Assembly: GCA_037013495.1 (NCBI GenBank)
Contig: CM072801.1
Span: 15,305,501-15,369,500 of the forward strand
Origin: Hippophae tibetana
Taxonomy: Eukaryota; Streptophyta; Magnoliopsida; Rosales; Elaeagnaceae
Length of the DNA stretch: 64,000 bases
Reading direction: 5' to 3'
Part shown: piece after piece, positions 22,760 through 34,756 of the stretch
How positions within the stretch are numbered: position 1 is the first letter of the stretch
Layout: each line of letters starts with the position of its first letter
Made by a program: the position numbers and the translations under genes
The notes under the pieces: model-generated
The model's input: only the letters and a program-made list of their open reading frames with translations
What the model was told of the DNA's origin: nothing
The model's database searches: none

Positions 22760-24165
22760 TCTATTAAATTGAAATTATATCCTTTTCGTTATATTTTTAT
22801 TCTCTCATTTCTAGGTAGCAAGGCGTTTGATTTCCTAGGTAGTTATACTTTTAATCCTTTTAAGGGATCAAGTTTATGACTTATAATATCATTATTTCTA
22901 TATAAGTTATATATATATTTTCTTGGTTCTATAAATTTCATATGTATATTTTTTTGTAATTTATTATAATTACATTCGTTTATTTCTTTCAATAATTCTT
23001 TTTTATCTTTCCATTATTTCTTATAGATATTTCGTATTTGATTCTTGAGCTAAATTCATTTCTTATATTAAAAGCCTCAAAGCTTTCATTAATGTTGCTT
23101 GATTTTTTACTACTCCTACTAGGCTTCTATTTATTTCTAAATATATATTTTTTGAATTTATCTTCAAACATTATTGTCTTCCTAATATGATATCATGAAC
23201 TAATGCTTTCATTACTTTAATCATATCTTTTATTTTTTTAATTTATTCTTTATTAGAGATTTCTCCTTCATGGTCTATAAAAGTAATTTTCGTTATATTA
23301 TTATTTTTAATCACATTACTTTTTCTTCTTGGTATTAAAGGTTTTTCCTTGATATCTAAATGTCATTCATCCGGTATTTCAAAGTCCGTTAATATTTTTG
23401 GTTTTATTATTTGTCCAAGTACTTGAAATTTTTTATCTATTTTGATAAATTTATTTTGTCCATATATTGAAGTATTATGACTGTTTGTTAATGGATACTC
23501 TATTATGTAGTATATTGAAAATTGATAATTTTCTTCTTTCATTAAATCTACTCTTTCAAATTTATAAGTTAAATTTAATATTTAGTTAAAGTTTTTATAA
23601 TAAATATTATTAACAAACCTAAGATATGCTGTAAATTTTAACTTCTGGTATCATAAATTACTATGGATCATTCATAGTAAAATATATATATTTCCTGTTT
23701 ATTATTATATTATCTAACAATAATATATTTATGGGTGTATCTAATTCTTCTCTGAAATGAGTTTGTATTAATATTTGGATTACTCCTAAATGAATCTATC
23801 AAATTTTTTTCTTTATCCTTTTTGAGAATTTTGATATTTTATTCAATATAGTTTCTTTGTCAATTAATGATATATTATACATTCCTTTTGTATTTGTGAT
23901 ATTAATGCTCATTTTTTTATTTATTCCATAATAAATTATATCTTTTCTTGGAAATAATTTCCTTAAAGATGAAAATGAAGGATCTTTAAATCCATCTATA
24001 TTTTTAAGATTTAATTTTGTTTTTTGAATTTATTCATATTTATTTTACTTATTACCATTTTATGTGAAAATCATCTTGAGATGTATTCTATTTCTAATTT
24101 TACTATTTCTTGATTTTCTATTATTTCTTCAATTTTTATTTATGAAATATTGTTATTCATTTCCA
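22760..24165 (-). pseudogene. Movement-protein relic (30K type), second caulimovirid
   Basis: A likely start is at 24,165 (MEMNNNIS then a stop). Further on, frames give DGFKDPSFSSLRKLFPRKDI (near 23,990), a run to KFSKRIKKK, and LGVIQILIQTHFREELDTPI then NILLLDNIIINRK (about 23,800-23,690). The I-Q-x-L-I-x-x-x-F-R-x-x-L-x-T-P-I pattern followed by L-x-D-N is the core of 30K movement proteins that open plasmodesmata. The C-terminal part is not clean. It is the first viral gene here, upstream of the coat protein. Confidence 0.6.
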
Positions 24166-24199
24166 TTAAATTTAACTTCCGTTATGTTTAGTAGATTTT

Positions 24200-25840
24200 T
24201 TTTTATTTTTTTTAAACTTTAAGGGTATTTTTAAAGATATTTTAAAATTTGAAAATATTTTTAATATTATTTTTTATTTTTATATATAAAAAAGATATAG
24301 ATTAAAAGTAAATTTTATTTATTTTATCAATAGAGTTGAAAAGTATTTTAATTTTAATTTATAAATTTAAACGACGTCAAAAACCGTTTAATTAAGAGAG
24401 TTTAAGAGTAACTTTAAAAATGACAATATTATGTACATTACTATGATCTATATCAAGTCAAATGTTAGTACTATGTTGATTTAGCTCAATCCGTAGCATA
24501 GGCTCAGTACTATGTCGGTTGTTATGTTGTGATGTAGAATATAGATAATTGAGACATGGCCACTTACATAATATTTGTGGCTCTCGTACGTAGGTGATAC
24601 AAACAATTATATTTAAGATTTTTTTTCTTATCTAGATCCGATGTATTTTGAAATATGAATTCATTGGTGAGACAAATGAAAATCTTTTACTTTCTATTAG
24701 TCTTCAGTCAAGTAATTCATTTATTTAGGTATATAAAAAATTTTAAATTTAATTTTTAATTATGAGTATATAAATAACACAAATATTTAACAAAATCACT
24801 AAAATTTATTGGGAAATATAATAAAAATAGTATCTTTAAAATTTATAACCATAAAATTAATATAACTTATATTCATTTTATACATTATTACAATTAAAAA
24901 AAAATTTACACATCATTTCATATTAAATATAACATAAATTAAATTATGATTATTTAAATTTAATTAGATCATGTTCAATTTGAACGTCATGCAATTATAT
25001 ATCATTTGATGTTATTGTGATATTATTTTTATCATTATAAATTTTAGAGATTTTATTTTTTATAAGTTTCCAAATTGTTATTAACTTCACCTCTTTAATA
25101 AATTAAATTATTATTATCATAGTATATATAACTATATTATTATATTAAACAAATAAAACTAATCACATTAGGTTAACATTTATATACGTTAAGATATTTT
25201 ATACAAAATTTATATATTTACCTTAAGTGTATTATAATTTTTGAAGTAACTATGCTACCTACACGGCCATATTTTTATATGTAATTGAATTTCCATCCCT
25301 ATTTTTACTAAGCTTGTATTATTAAGATATTGAATAAATAATTTATGTGGATTAACAGTATGAAATTCTTTATGGCATCATTATCCTGTATTATGTAAAC
25401 TAAACATAAAAACTGTTTTTTTAATAATTATAACTAATACATATCATAACTGAAATGTCAACTTCAAATCTTCTACATATTTAAATGAATTATCTAGAGC
25501 TTCTGGCCGATGCATAAATATACTAAATCATTATTTATCTTTCTTTTTCTTTAAAAAATTTATAAAAAGATCTGAAGTTTCAATAGTATTTGAGAGAGTC
25601 ATAGGTCAAAAGATCTTTCTAAGGTTCGAGACACTTTCTATTTATATAACAAATTCAGTTCAAGTGGCCAAGTTTAAATGGTTTAAGTATATGACCTAGT
25701 GTGCATATTGAGCCACCTGTATGGCTCGAGGGTAAATTTAGCTCCTAAAGGCTAAGTGTACTCGAGTATGTTTGAACACACGAGCTAGAGATGAGTATAC
25801 TATGAAATAATATATCATATTAATGGAATCTAGGTCTCGA
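24200..25840. other. AT-rich non-coding stretch
   Basis: No frame of note and no LTR ends recognised. The part next to the movement protein (24,200-24,420) is extremely A/T-rich and could be viral leader, but nothing proves it. Confidence 0.6.
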
Positions 25841-25956
25841 ACTGACTCATGAGCTCATCAGACTCAACATTTGGCTAGCTTGTAGGCTCGTTGGACTCAA
25901 CGTTAGGTTAGCTCATAGGCTTATAAGACTGAGCATTGGACATTGGACTAGCTCAT

Positions 25957-27873
25957 TGTTGTCTCTTTTAGGAGAACATAAAAACGTGCAAGTATACACG
26001 ATCACAAGTAATAAATTTTGATAAGTATATTATCGTTCACATGGAGATTTGCTACTACAGTTTGTGGAGTACTAAAATTATTTCACTCTGATTTTATCCA
26101 AAACAAGCGAAAGTTTGAAGTTGTTTTACCTAACTAAAAGTTTTATAACTAAATAAAAGAAAATTCTAAGATTGCAGTTTTTACTAAATTAATCCACTCG
26201 AATCATATTATTTCATCTTGATTTATTTTTTTTGTAAATTAATTTGTCAACCAAGAACTTCTAATTTTATCAATACATCACTTCCGAGCTTCGTATAGAC
26301 ACATCTCGTTAAATTAATTCACTATATTCCTATGAGAATTAAATTCACTAAGATTCATTACGCTCTAAGTTCTCAAATGGCCACACATACGATAAAGGTA
26401 TATTCTTATCCTTCATATATACATGTTATTCTATCCATGAGCAATATACACAAAAATATCTCTTCCAAGTTTATTTAAGTGCCACAGAACAATTGATAAA
26501 TTTTCTAATAATCAAAAGCATTAAGCACAAATAGAATAAACAAATTAAAAATCTAATAAATCATTCAAAAATAATTAAATCCAAGCTTTGTAAATTTAGA
26601 TCAAATGCAACCCTTAAAAATTAAATTATTTCATAACAAAAATTAAAATTACAAAATTAAGGAATATTCGCTGAAGAACAACACGAAGAAAATTAAAATT
26701 TCATCTATGCTCTCTAAATTTTATGGCACATGTAGAACACAACAGAAGCTTTAATGCCAAAAAAGGGGGGGTTAGGTTGTAGAGTTTGGAGTGTTGAATG
26801 GTGGTACACGCAGAAGCCCTTTTTTGGCATTAAATGCCCTATTTATAGCTAAAAAATAATATCAAAAAATATTAAGCGTGGGAGACATTTTTCTTTAATC
26901 ACGCAAACACGTGTATGAAAATAGGGATATCGAAATTGTTATTTTCACATACGCGTGGTAGATATATAAAAACAGGTAGAAATGACATCATTTCTGATTT
27001 ATTTTTAATTCAACTTGTATGTCATGTGTCAACATATGATTGGTTGAAAGAATAATATAGACACGTGGCAGCTTTTCATTGGTCATGGGGAAAGGTTGCA
27101 CGTGGATGGCACCGCACAACATTATTGCACGTGAGACACGTGGGTCCCACATAAACAGTTGGAAACACGTGTATTGATTCTGCGTTTTTGTTTTAACCAA
27201 TACATGTCACGTGTTCACTTCGGATTAACTGCAAGAATATTCGAGACACGTGGCATTGTATGATTCATTGGATGGTTAGGGCACACGATATCCATCTGGA
27301 CGGCATCGCATGGGGCACTTCGCGTAGCGACACGTGGGTCCTACCCTGCACGCCGACCTGCGCGACAGATGGGCCCACTCAGCGTCGAGCAACGTGCCAC
27401 CTGAAAACCTGCGCCCACTTGAGATTATCGCGTCTGGCTCCACACGCCTGATCCTAGCCGTTGATTTCATGATCAAATGGTGGGTGTTGCACGTTGATGA
27501 TGGTGCGAGTGACCTCATTTTCCTGCGTAGAAAATAAATTTCCTTAATTACATTTTAACCCTCCAATTTAATTTAAATTAATTTTTAAACTTTTGTTAAT
27601 TTCAATTAAGCTCTTTTACTAATTTAAATTAACTTTTAAACTTGCGTTAATTGCAATTAAGCCCTATTTTAATTTTAATTATATTTTTAGATTTTATTAT
27701 TTACAATTAAGTGATTTTTCGATTCATATTCTTTAATTTTATTAAAAATATATTCTTTAAGAAATTAACAATAAATATTAATTTATTTCATTAAAACTAA
27801 CTAAATTTTTTAAAAATATAGCAATTATAATTAATAAAATAGACGAAAATAAATATATAAAATACAGTTATTA
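25957..27873 (-). mobile_element. Solo LTR A (family A/B), 1,917 bases, TSD CTCAT/CTCAC
   Basis: Plus-strand ends are TGTTGTCTCTTTTAGG (25,957) and CAGTTATTA (27,873); the sister copy at 32,857-34,756 has a clean TG...CA pair. Flanking 5-base TSDs are CTCAT (25,952-25,956) and CTCAC (27,874-27,878). On the minus strand it has a TATA box CTATAAATA (26,840-26,848), an upstream region rich in CACGTG, and an A/T-rich leader. No internal region or second LTR is present, so it is a solo LTR by definition. Size and end style suggest a large Ty3/gypsy family, but this is inference. Confidence 0.85.
26908..27336 (-). promoter_or_regulatory. Cluster of nine CACGTG (G-box/ABRE core) motifs upstream of the LTR A TATA box
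   Basis: CACGTG occurs at 26,908, 27,062, 27,099, 27,128, 27,137, 27,166, 27,208, 27,247 and 27,331, several as ACACGTGGCA or ACACGTGGG. CACGTG is the G-box/ABRE core bound by plant bZIP and bHLH factors. The cluster lies about 60-490 bases upstream of the minus-strand TATA box, in an otherwise GC-richer island. This supports an enhancer role; activity is not shown. Confidence 0.7.
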
Positions 27874-28024
27874 CTCACAAGCTTATCGGATTCACCGTTA
27901 GTTTGGCTTATAAGCTCATCAGACTGAGCGTCAAGTCTCATAAGCTCATAAGCTCATAAGCATAGGCCTTGGGTTGGTCCACGGGCTGTCCAACCAAATA
28001 TATATACTGAACATATTGATGCAC

Positions 28025-28460
28025 AATTGTACAAGAAAAATTGTTAACTTTAAGTGCCCTTGTTTTTATGCAAATGCATCTGTACCTAAAAGTAAATTGT
28101 TAACTGTACACCTAATATTTTGCAACTGTAATTGTAACTGTAACTAAAACCTTTTAAGTACAGTTAGCATATTCTTTGGCACTTTTAGGTATGGTTGTCA
28201 ATTGTATCAAAACTATAAAAAAAATTAAAACTATTCCCGAAGACATTGGGGGTAGAGTTAATAACCGTAACTAGAACTTTTGCAACTGTACCCGTAGACA
28301 TTAAATGTACCTAAAACGCTTTAGGCACAATTACCAAATTTCTCTTATGCTTTTCTAAAACACTAGTTACAAATAACATATTTCTCTGTTACTTTTAGGT
28401 ACAATTAAAATTTTTCCAATGAGATATATGGGTACAGTTAATTTTTTGTAAATTGTTTTC
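28025..28460. repeat. Subterminal repeats at the left CACTA end
   Basis: Motifs of the form GTACCTAAAA or TTTTAGGTA, often followed by (C/A)AGTT(G/A), occur at least six times in both orientations (for example near 28,083, 28,154, 28,185, 28,309, 28,397 and 28,432). Transposase-binding subterminal repeats are a CACTA hallmark. Confidence 0.65.
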
Positions 28461-29368
28461 TTGCACATACCAAATACAATATTTTTTTTATCCTTGATTA
28501 TATCAAGTATCATTAATACATACATTTTAAATATAATATTAATTCCATCATCATTAATTAAAAGAACACACTTAATTTAATAATTACTAAAGATCAATAT
28601 ATAAATTGAAGTTAATAATTATATATCAAAATATATGTATTTAATTATAAAAAAGTTAAATACATTAAGCTATATTTCTAACTAGGTATATTTTATTTAA
28701 TAACTTGATTAATTAACTCTACATACCAATATTATATATCAAGAAAAAATTGACATATTTCTCTTGGACAAACATCAAGCTCTATTTGTTATCTTTTTTG
28801 CAAAGTATAAAACAAAATTAGAATGATTATTTTTAATAACTAACATATTACAGTACAAATCAAGAAGTTCATGCAAAAGGATTTCATAACTTACTATTAA
28901 TTTGTGAGAATTTTTTGATTGGTATATAATATCTCTCATATAAGCATATTAATGTATATTTGTACTAACCGAGTTATTTTGAGTGATTATCCATATTTTT
29001 AACCAAGCTACCATGTACCCTTTAACTTATCCAATGCATCAACACATCCTAGTGAGAATTGGCAAAGTCTCTTCACCTTTAATAGACTTATCAATACTAA
29101 CTCGAGTGTGCATTACACTTACCAAGAAGTATATGATGCACTTTAAAGAATGGGTGACTTGTATGATAAACTTTACATGTAGTTGATATATTATTCAATT
29201 CATCTAATGTAAATAACAATTAATTTTCTAATAATATTATTAATCACATATTAGAATTTATCATAATAAATAAAAGTTAGATATATAGAGAGAATAAAGT
29301 GAATATTGTGCAAACTTGTAAAGAGTCATTAAAAATTGTTTAAGTCATAGGAGGAATAAACTATATGT
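28460..29368 (-). other. Non-coding CACTA tail left of the copia insertion
   Basis: AT-rich with only short frames, for example a plus-strand frame at 28,983-29,186 without recognisable motif. In transposon orientation it is the 3' part after the second gene. Confidence 0.5.
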
Positions 29369-29812
29369 TGTTGGGTTAATTTTAATAACCCAATGAGTGG
29401 GCTAGAAAATTAATAGAATTATATTTTGAGCTATTATTATTTTAATTGGGCTAATTAAATGATCTAATTAGGAGAGCTCAATTAAACATTTTATATGATA
29501 TGGGCTTCACAATGTGTAATACCCAATAGTAAACCTAATTAGGGCTAATGAGGCTCTCATTAGTTTATTATATAAGGAACACTGTAGGGTTTAATCCTCA
29601 AGACTAATCACTATCACTTTTCCTCCTCTCTTCCCATCTATTGAGTGAGAACCCATAAGAGAGAAAAGATTAATCTGTGGAAGACTAGAAATCCTTAATC
29701 CATTCTTCAATCATTCATTATGGATTCAGGTATGTTCTTCATTGTTTTACGTAATCTTGATAATTTGACATGAGTCTAAGATCTATGTATATATTTAGAT
29801 CTAGTTATAACA
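29369..29812 (+). repeat. 5' LTR of the copia element
   Basis: It starts TGTTGGGTTAATTTTAATAA, whose GGGTTA...TAACCC forms a small palindrome, and ends AGTTATAACA. A TATA box TTATATAAG lies at 29,568-29,576. It differs from the 3' LTR by many scattered substitutions, so the insertion is not young. Confidence 0.9.
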
Positions 29813-29814
29813 AG

Positions 29815-29826
29815 TGGTATCATAGC
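29815..29826 (+). promoter_or_regulatory. Primer binding site (initiator tRNA-Met type)
   Basis: TGGTATCATAGC, two bases after the 5' LTR, differs by one base from TGGTATCAGAGC, the usual copia site complementary to the 3' end of initiator tRNA-Met. It primes minus-strand DNA synthesis. Confidence 0.85.
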
Positions 29827-31039
29827 TTTTATTTATGCTAGATTATTAGGATTGATCATATTGGTTGTGATTATTGAATTTTATGTATATACACATGATT
29901 TTAGTTTGTTTTATAAATCCATATGGTTTTGGGGATTTGATTCATATTATGTGTATTTTTATTAATCACGGTTATATGATTGTTGTAGAAATGATAAAGA
30001 TTATAATATATATAAATATGATGTGGTTTTGATAATATACATTCATATATGCCTTTGAGTTGATGTCTTCAACAAATCATTTTTTTATCATGATTTATCC
30101 CTCTGATTGGCATATTATGCATTTTGTATTTCCAATTTGTTTTAACTACTTTCGTATGTATGTTTCAATACAACATTCCTTTTGTTTCTTTCTCTATGAA
30201 ATATGCTTCGATTTGGTTAGTGGAGTATATTTTTTAGATAAAGTATTCATAACATTCAAATTCTGCTTCATGGATTCAGTGCAATATTTGATTTGATTTG
30301 ATAAAAAGTGAATCATATTTGATTTGAATTAATAAATATGAATCATATATATGTATTTTGTTTCTTTTCCTTTTTTTTGGAATATAAAATATGTATTACG
30401 TATATTTATTTATGGTAAAAATATCAAACTTATTTATTTATTTATGGTAAAAGTATCAAACTTCATTATTTATTTATTTATTTATTTTTGTATTAAACTT
30501 TGGATTTGAGGACACTTACTTAATTTTTCTATCCTCTATTCTAGAATAAATTAATTGAAACAAAATGTTGTCAAAGTAACCTCTTTTGTGTAGATTTATT
30601 TATTTTGAATAATAAGATGTGTGTATTTCATGTTTATGCAATCAATGATCAGCCCAAAGAAAGGTCATTGATTAGCCAAACAACAAATGCACATGCGGGA
30701 ATAAATTGGTGATAATTATACAATTTCCATGTGAACAATATAGTAGCCCAAAGGAAGGTTATTGTTTAACAAGATTTATTATCAACATTTGATATTTGCA
30801 TGAAGAGTACTACTTACAAGTTGATGTTTTTGTCCAAAGACTAAACACCAATGTTGTGCAAGGTATCTTGTTTAAATGGGCCCATCACTACAGTTGATTG
30901 AAATTTATGTCTTACATGATTATTTTATTTTATTATTTTTCGTGTTATGACATGAATTTCTATTATGTGAACTTATGTATTTGTTTCTTTTGATTTTTTT
31001 CTTTTAGTTACTGCTTCTACTGCTAATATCATTGCCAAC
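29827..31039 (+). other. Long copia leader (5' untranslated region)
   Basis: No coding frame. It holds a duplicated A/T-rich block TTATTTATGGTAAAA(A/G)TATCAAACTT at 30,406-30,465 followed by a TTTA microsatellite to 30,487. It also has two CAAAG(A/G)AAGGTNATTG motifs (about 30,655 and 30,739). The unusual length, about 1.2 kb, is a property of this element. Confidence 0.7.
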
Positions 31040-31790
31040 ATGAACTCAATTCATGTACTTAATGGCACAAACTTTAAGAGCTGGAAAGAGAACATTCTGT
31101 TAGTTCTCGACTTCATGAATTTAGACTATGCATTAAGAAAAGAACAACCTGCTTCTCTTATAGAGAAAAGTTCCACTGATAAAAAAATGAACTTTGAGAA
31201 GTGGAAACTTTCTAATCGCTTAAGTCTAATGATGCTAAAACATAGTGTTCCAGAAGCATTCAGGGGCGGTATGTCCGATGAGGTAACTGTTAAGGATTTC
31301 CTTGAAGAAATTGAAAAGCATTTTGTAAAGAATAAAAAGATTGAGATAATCAAGCTTTTAATTGACCTTGTCTAAATGAGGTATAAAGGAAAGGGAAACT
31401 TAAGGCAATAAAGCTTGATCTTTTGGATGACTTGCTTGTGCATTTGGTGCTCATATCCCTTCATGCACACTATGGTCAGTTTATAGTTAGCTATAACACT
31501 CAAAAGATGAAATGGGCTCTTAATGAGCTCATTTCACACTGTGTTCAAGAAGAGGAAAGTGTGAAGCAAGAAAAGACTAAAAGTGCTCATCTTGCAACTA
31601 CCTTAAAGAGAAACAAACAAAAAAGGACTAATGATAAGGAAACTACAGTGGGAACATCAAAACCTCATAAACATAAGACTCAGGATGTCTGTTTCTTTTG
31701 CAAGAAACCTGGGCATATGAAGAAGGAATGTTCCAAATTCGTCGTATGGAGTATAAATAAAGGTAGACACTTTTGTTTGTTCTGAAGTTA
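31040..31790 (+). pseudogene. Copia gag relic with zinc knuckle
   Basis: Frame 31,040-31,375 begins MNSIHVLNGTNFKSWKENIL and ends at a stop at 31,373-31,375 in what should be continuous gag. A frameshift follows and gag resumes in 31,423-31,785 (DDLLVHLVLISLHAHYGQF, then WALNELISHCVQEEE). The knuckle CFFCKKPGHMKKEC is at 31,690-31,731 and fits C-x2-C-x4-H-x4-C. Gag forms the particle that packages element RNA. The start is chosen at the ATG before the conserved LNG-x-NF-x-x-WK motif. Confidence 0.88.
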
Positions 31791-32856
31791 ATTTTATTTT
31801 TGTACCTAGTAATACTTGGTGGGTGGATTTTGGTGCTACTACTCACACAAGTATTTATATACAGGGTTGCATTTGGAGTTGATCGCCAAGTGATGCTGAA
31901 AGATTCATCTATGTGGGCGATGAAAAAATAGTTCCAGTTGAAACCATTGGTACTTTTAGATTATATTTTTAGATTGGTCATTTTATTGAACTAAGAGAGA
32001 CTTACGTAGTACCGTCATTTAGGCGGAATTTTATTTCTATTTCTGTTTTGGACAAATTTTGTTACTCTTGTTCATTTGGGAACAATAAATTTAATCTCTT
32101 CCTTAATTCTACTCTAGTTGCAACTGGTTCTTTAATTGATAAACTATATATGATAAATACAATTGCTTCATCTAATGAAACCTTGCAAACAACATCGAGA
32201 GGTATAAAGCAAAAATTATCAAATGAGAATTCTGCCACCTTATGGCACAAACGCTTAGGATACATCTCCAAAGGGAGAATAGAGAGACTTGTGTCAGAGG
32301 AAATATTTGAACCCCTTGATTACATAGAACTTGATATGTGTGTTGAGTGTATCATAGGGAAACAAACAAACATTTGGAAGTTGAGTGCCAATAGAAGTTC
32401 TCGCATCATACAATTGATACATACTAATATATATGGTTTATTCCATACAGCTTCTTGGAATGACCAATAGTATTTTCTCACTTTTATAGACGACTATTCT
32501 CGTTATGGGTACTTATACTTGATCCATGAAAAGTCATAATCCTTGGATGTTTTTTAAGGCCTTCAAAGCTTTTCAACTAGGTGAGAAGATTAAAGCTGTC
32601 AAATCAGACTGTGGTGGGGGAATACTATGGTAGATATGACAGATCATGTGAACAACGACTAGGACCATTTTCCAAATTCTTAGAGGAATTTTTCTACAAT
32701 ACATAATGCCAAGGCAACCTCACATGAATGGTGTTGCTGAGAGACGTAATAAGGTGCTTAATGACATGGTAATAAGTATGATTAGTCATTCTTCTTTGCC
32801 AGAATCACTCTGGGGAGAGGCAATTAAAACTACAGCCTACATACTAAATAAAGTAT
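31790..32856 (+). pseudogene. Copia protease and first part of integrase
   Basis: The protease active site reads WWVDFGATTHT (about 31,819-31,851), Asp-Phe-Gly instead of Asp-Ser-Gly. The GAG-pre-integrase motif LWHKRLGYISKGRIERL begins near 32,240. The integrase zinc domain and core follow. The first core Asp is Asn (HTNIYG near 32,418), while KSDCGG (near 32,600) and [10 protein letters not shown] (near 32,730) keep the second Asp and the Glu. The frame stops at AYILNKV where solo LTR B is inserted. Several stops (for example at 32,468) also break it. Confidence 0.85.
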
Positions 32857-34756
32857 TGATAATTGTATTTTATATAGTTATTTTCGTCTATTTTATTAAT
32901 TATAATTGTTATGTTCTTGACTTTTTTTAGTTAATTGTAATGGAATAAATGAATATTTACTATTAATTTCTTAAGGAATATATTTTTAAGAAAATTAAAA
33001 AAATTGAATCAAAAAAGCACTTAATTACAAATATATGTCTGAAAATATAATTTAAATTAAAAGAGTGCTTAATTGCAATTAACAAAAGTCTAAAATATAA
33101 TTTGAATTAAATAGGACTTAATTGTAATTAGCAAAAGTTTAAAAGTTAATTTAAATTAGAAAAGGGCTTAATTGTAATTAAAAAAAGTTTAAAAATTAAT
33201 TTGAATTTAATTGGAGGGCTAAACTATAATTAAGGAAATTTATTTTCTACGTAGGAAAAGGAGAACACTCGCGCCATCATCAAACGCTCAACACGCACCG
33301 TTAGATCAGAACATCAATGGTAAGGATGGGCACGTGTATTGCAAACGCGACAAAAGCGATTGGACGCAGGTTTTTTGGTTGCACGCTACTCGGTACCCGT
33401 GTGGGGCCTACCTGTCTCGTGTGCGTTAATCCCGTGTGGCGCAACCACGTGCAAGCTCTCCCTCCAACTATTTAAAGTCTGTCATGTGTATCGTTATTTC
33501 TTGCAGCCAATCATGGGCTAACACGTGGCATATTTAGTGAACACAAAAAATGTAGAACCAGTGCACGTGTTTCCAATAGCTTTCTGTCCCCCATGTGTCT
33601 CGGCACCGTTTATCCTATGCAACACATTCCATGTGCGCCCGTTCAGGACACCGTATGAAATGATGCCATGTGTCCCACTATTTCTTACAACGAATCAAAT
33701 GATGACACGTGGCATGTGGGTTTAATTAAAAATGAATCAGAAATGACCCTCTAACTTTTTTTATGTCTCCCACGCGTACAATAAAATAACAATTTTGATA
33801 TCCCCATTTTCATACGCGTGTCTGTGTGATTAAAGAAAAATGTCTCCCACGCTTAATATTTTTTGATGTATTTTTGGAGCTATAAATAGGGTATTAAATA
33901 CTAGATAAAGGTGGTTCGTTTTGGAAAGTTGAGAGACTTGGATAGTGGTACACACAGAAGCCATTTTTTGGCTTCTGTTGTGTGTTGCATGTGCCATAAA
34001 AATTTAAGAGCATAAATTGATTCTAATTTATTTTGCGTTCTTTCGCTAAATATTCCTTAAATGCTGTAATTTTAATTTTTGTTATGAAATAATTTAATTT
34101 TTCTAGGGTTGCGTTTTATCTAAATTTATAAAGCTTGGGTTTAATTATTTTTGAAAGATTTATGAGACTTTTAATTTGTTTATTCTATTTGTGCTTAATG
34201 CTTTTGATTATTGGAAAATTTATCAATTGATCTGTGGAACTTAAATAAACTTGGAAGATGCATTTTTATGTATATTGCTCATGGATAGAATAACATTTAT
34301 ACATGAAGGATGGGATATATACCTTTATCATATGTGTGACCATTTGAGAACTTAGAACGTAATGAATCTTGGTAAATTTAATTCTCATAGGAATATAGTG
34401 AATTAATTTAGCGAGATGTGTCTATACGGAGCTCGGAAGAGATGTATGGATAAAATTAGAAGTTTTCAATTGACAAATTAAATTTACAAAAATATAAATC
34501 AAGAGAATAATATGATTCGAGTAGATTAATTTGGTGAAAACGTAATCCTAGAATTTTCTTATTTATTGTTTACAAAAATTAGCTGTTAAAGTTTCATCAA
34601 ATTTCATTTGTTTTGGATAAAATCATAGTGAAATAATTTTAGTACTTAACAAACTATAGTGACAAATCTCCGTGGGAACGATAACTTACTTATCAAATTT
34701 TATTATTTGTGATCGTGTATACTTGCACGATTTTATGTTCTCTTAAAGAGACAACA
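32857..34756 (+). mobile_element. Solo LTR B (family A/B), 1,900 bases, TSD AGTAT/AGTAC
   Basis: It starts TGATAATTGTATTTTATATA and ends AAGAGACAACA, a TG...CA pair. TSDs are AGTAT (32,852-32,856) and AGTAC (34,757-34,761). Removing it rejoins the integrase coding between the Lys-Val codons at 32,850 and the Pro-Ser codons at 34,761, which proves the insertion. It has a TATA box CTATAAATA (33,880-33,888) and upstream CACGTG at 33,331, 33,446, 33,522, 33,564 and 33,706. It is the inverted-orientation sister of solo LTR A and similar along the whole length. Confidence 0.93.
33331..33711 (+). promoter_or_regulatory. CACGTG cluster upstream of the LTR B TATA box
   Basis: Five intact CACGTG cores plus decayed forms (CATGTG, CACATG) lie about 170-550 bases upstream of the TATA box. 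The positions broadly correspond to those in LTR A. Fewer intact cores than in A fits CpG decay. Confidence 0.65.

Larger units (their letters stand above)
18144..24165 (-). mobile_element. Nearly full-length endogenous caulimovirid (second lineage)
   Basis: Reading the minus strand from 24,165 to 18,144, the relics occur in the order movement protein, coat protein with zinc knuckle, aspartic protease, RT, RNase H, viroplasmin/transactivator. That is a complete caulimovirid gene set in about 6 kb. Its RT and RNase H motifs differ clearly from those of the element at 1-5 kb, so it is a separate lineage. Placement in a genus (petuvirus-, cavemovirus- or solendovirus-like) cannot be decided by eye. 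Frames are riddled with stops and frameshifts throughout, so it is old and inert. Confidence 0.8.
25842..27990 (+). repeat. Minisatellite with GCTCAT(A/C)AGACTGAGC-type units, split by solo LTR A
   Basis: Units of about 35-40 bases sharing AGCTCAT(C)AGACT(C/G)A(A)CGTTAG and GGCTTATAAG lie at 25,842-25,956 and again at 27,874-27,975, ending in a triple AAGCTCAT run. The 1.9-kb solo LTR lies exactly between, so the array was one block before the insertion. Confidence 0.75.

Noticed and set aside
27260..27537. Overlapping 60-80-codon frames on both strands in solo LTR A as genes
   Set aside because: They arise because the GC-rich CACGTG island has few stops. No domain, and the region is LTR upstream DNA.
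33339..33725. Two 60-66-codon frames in solo LTR B as copia genes
   Set aside because: They fall inside the inserted LTR, not in copia coding sequence, and match the equivalent island of LTR A.
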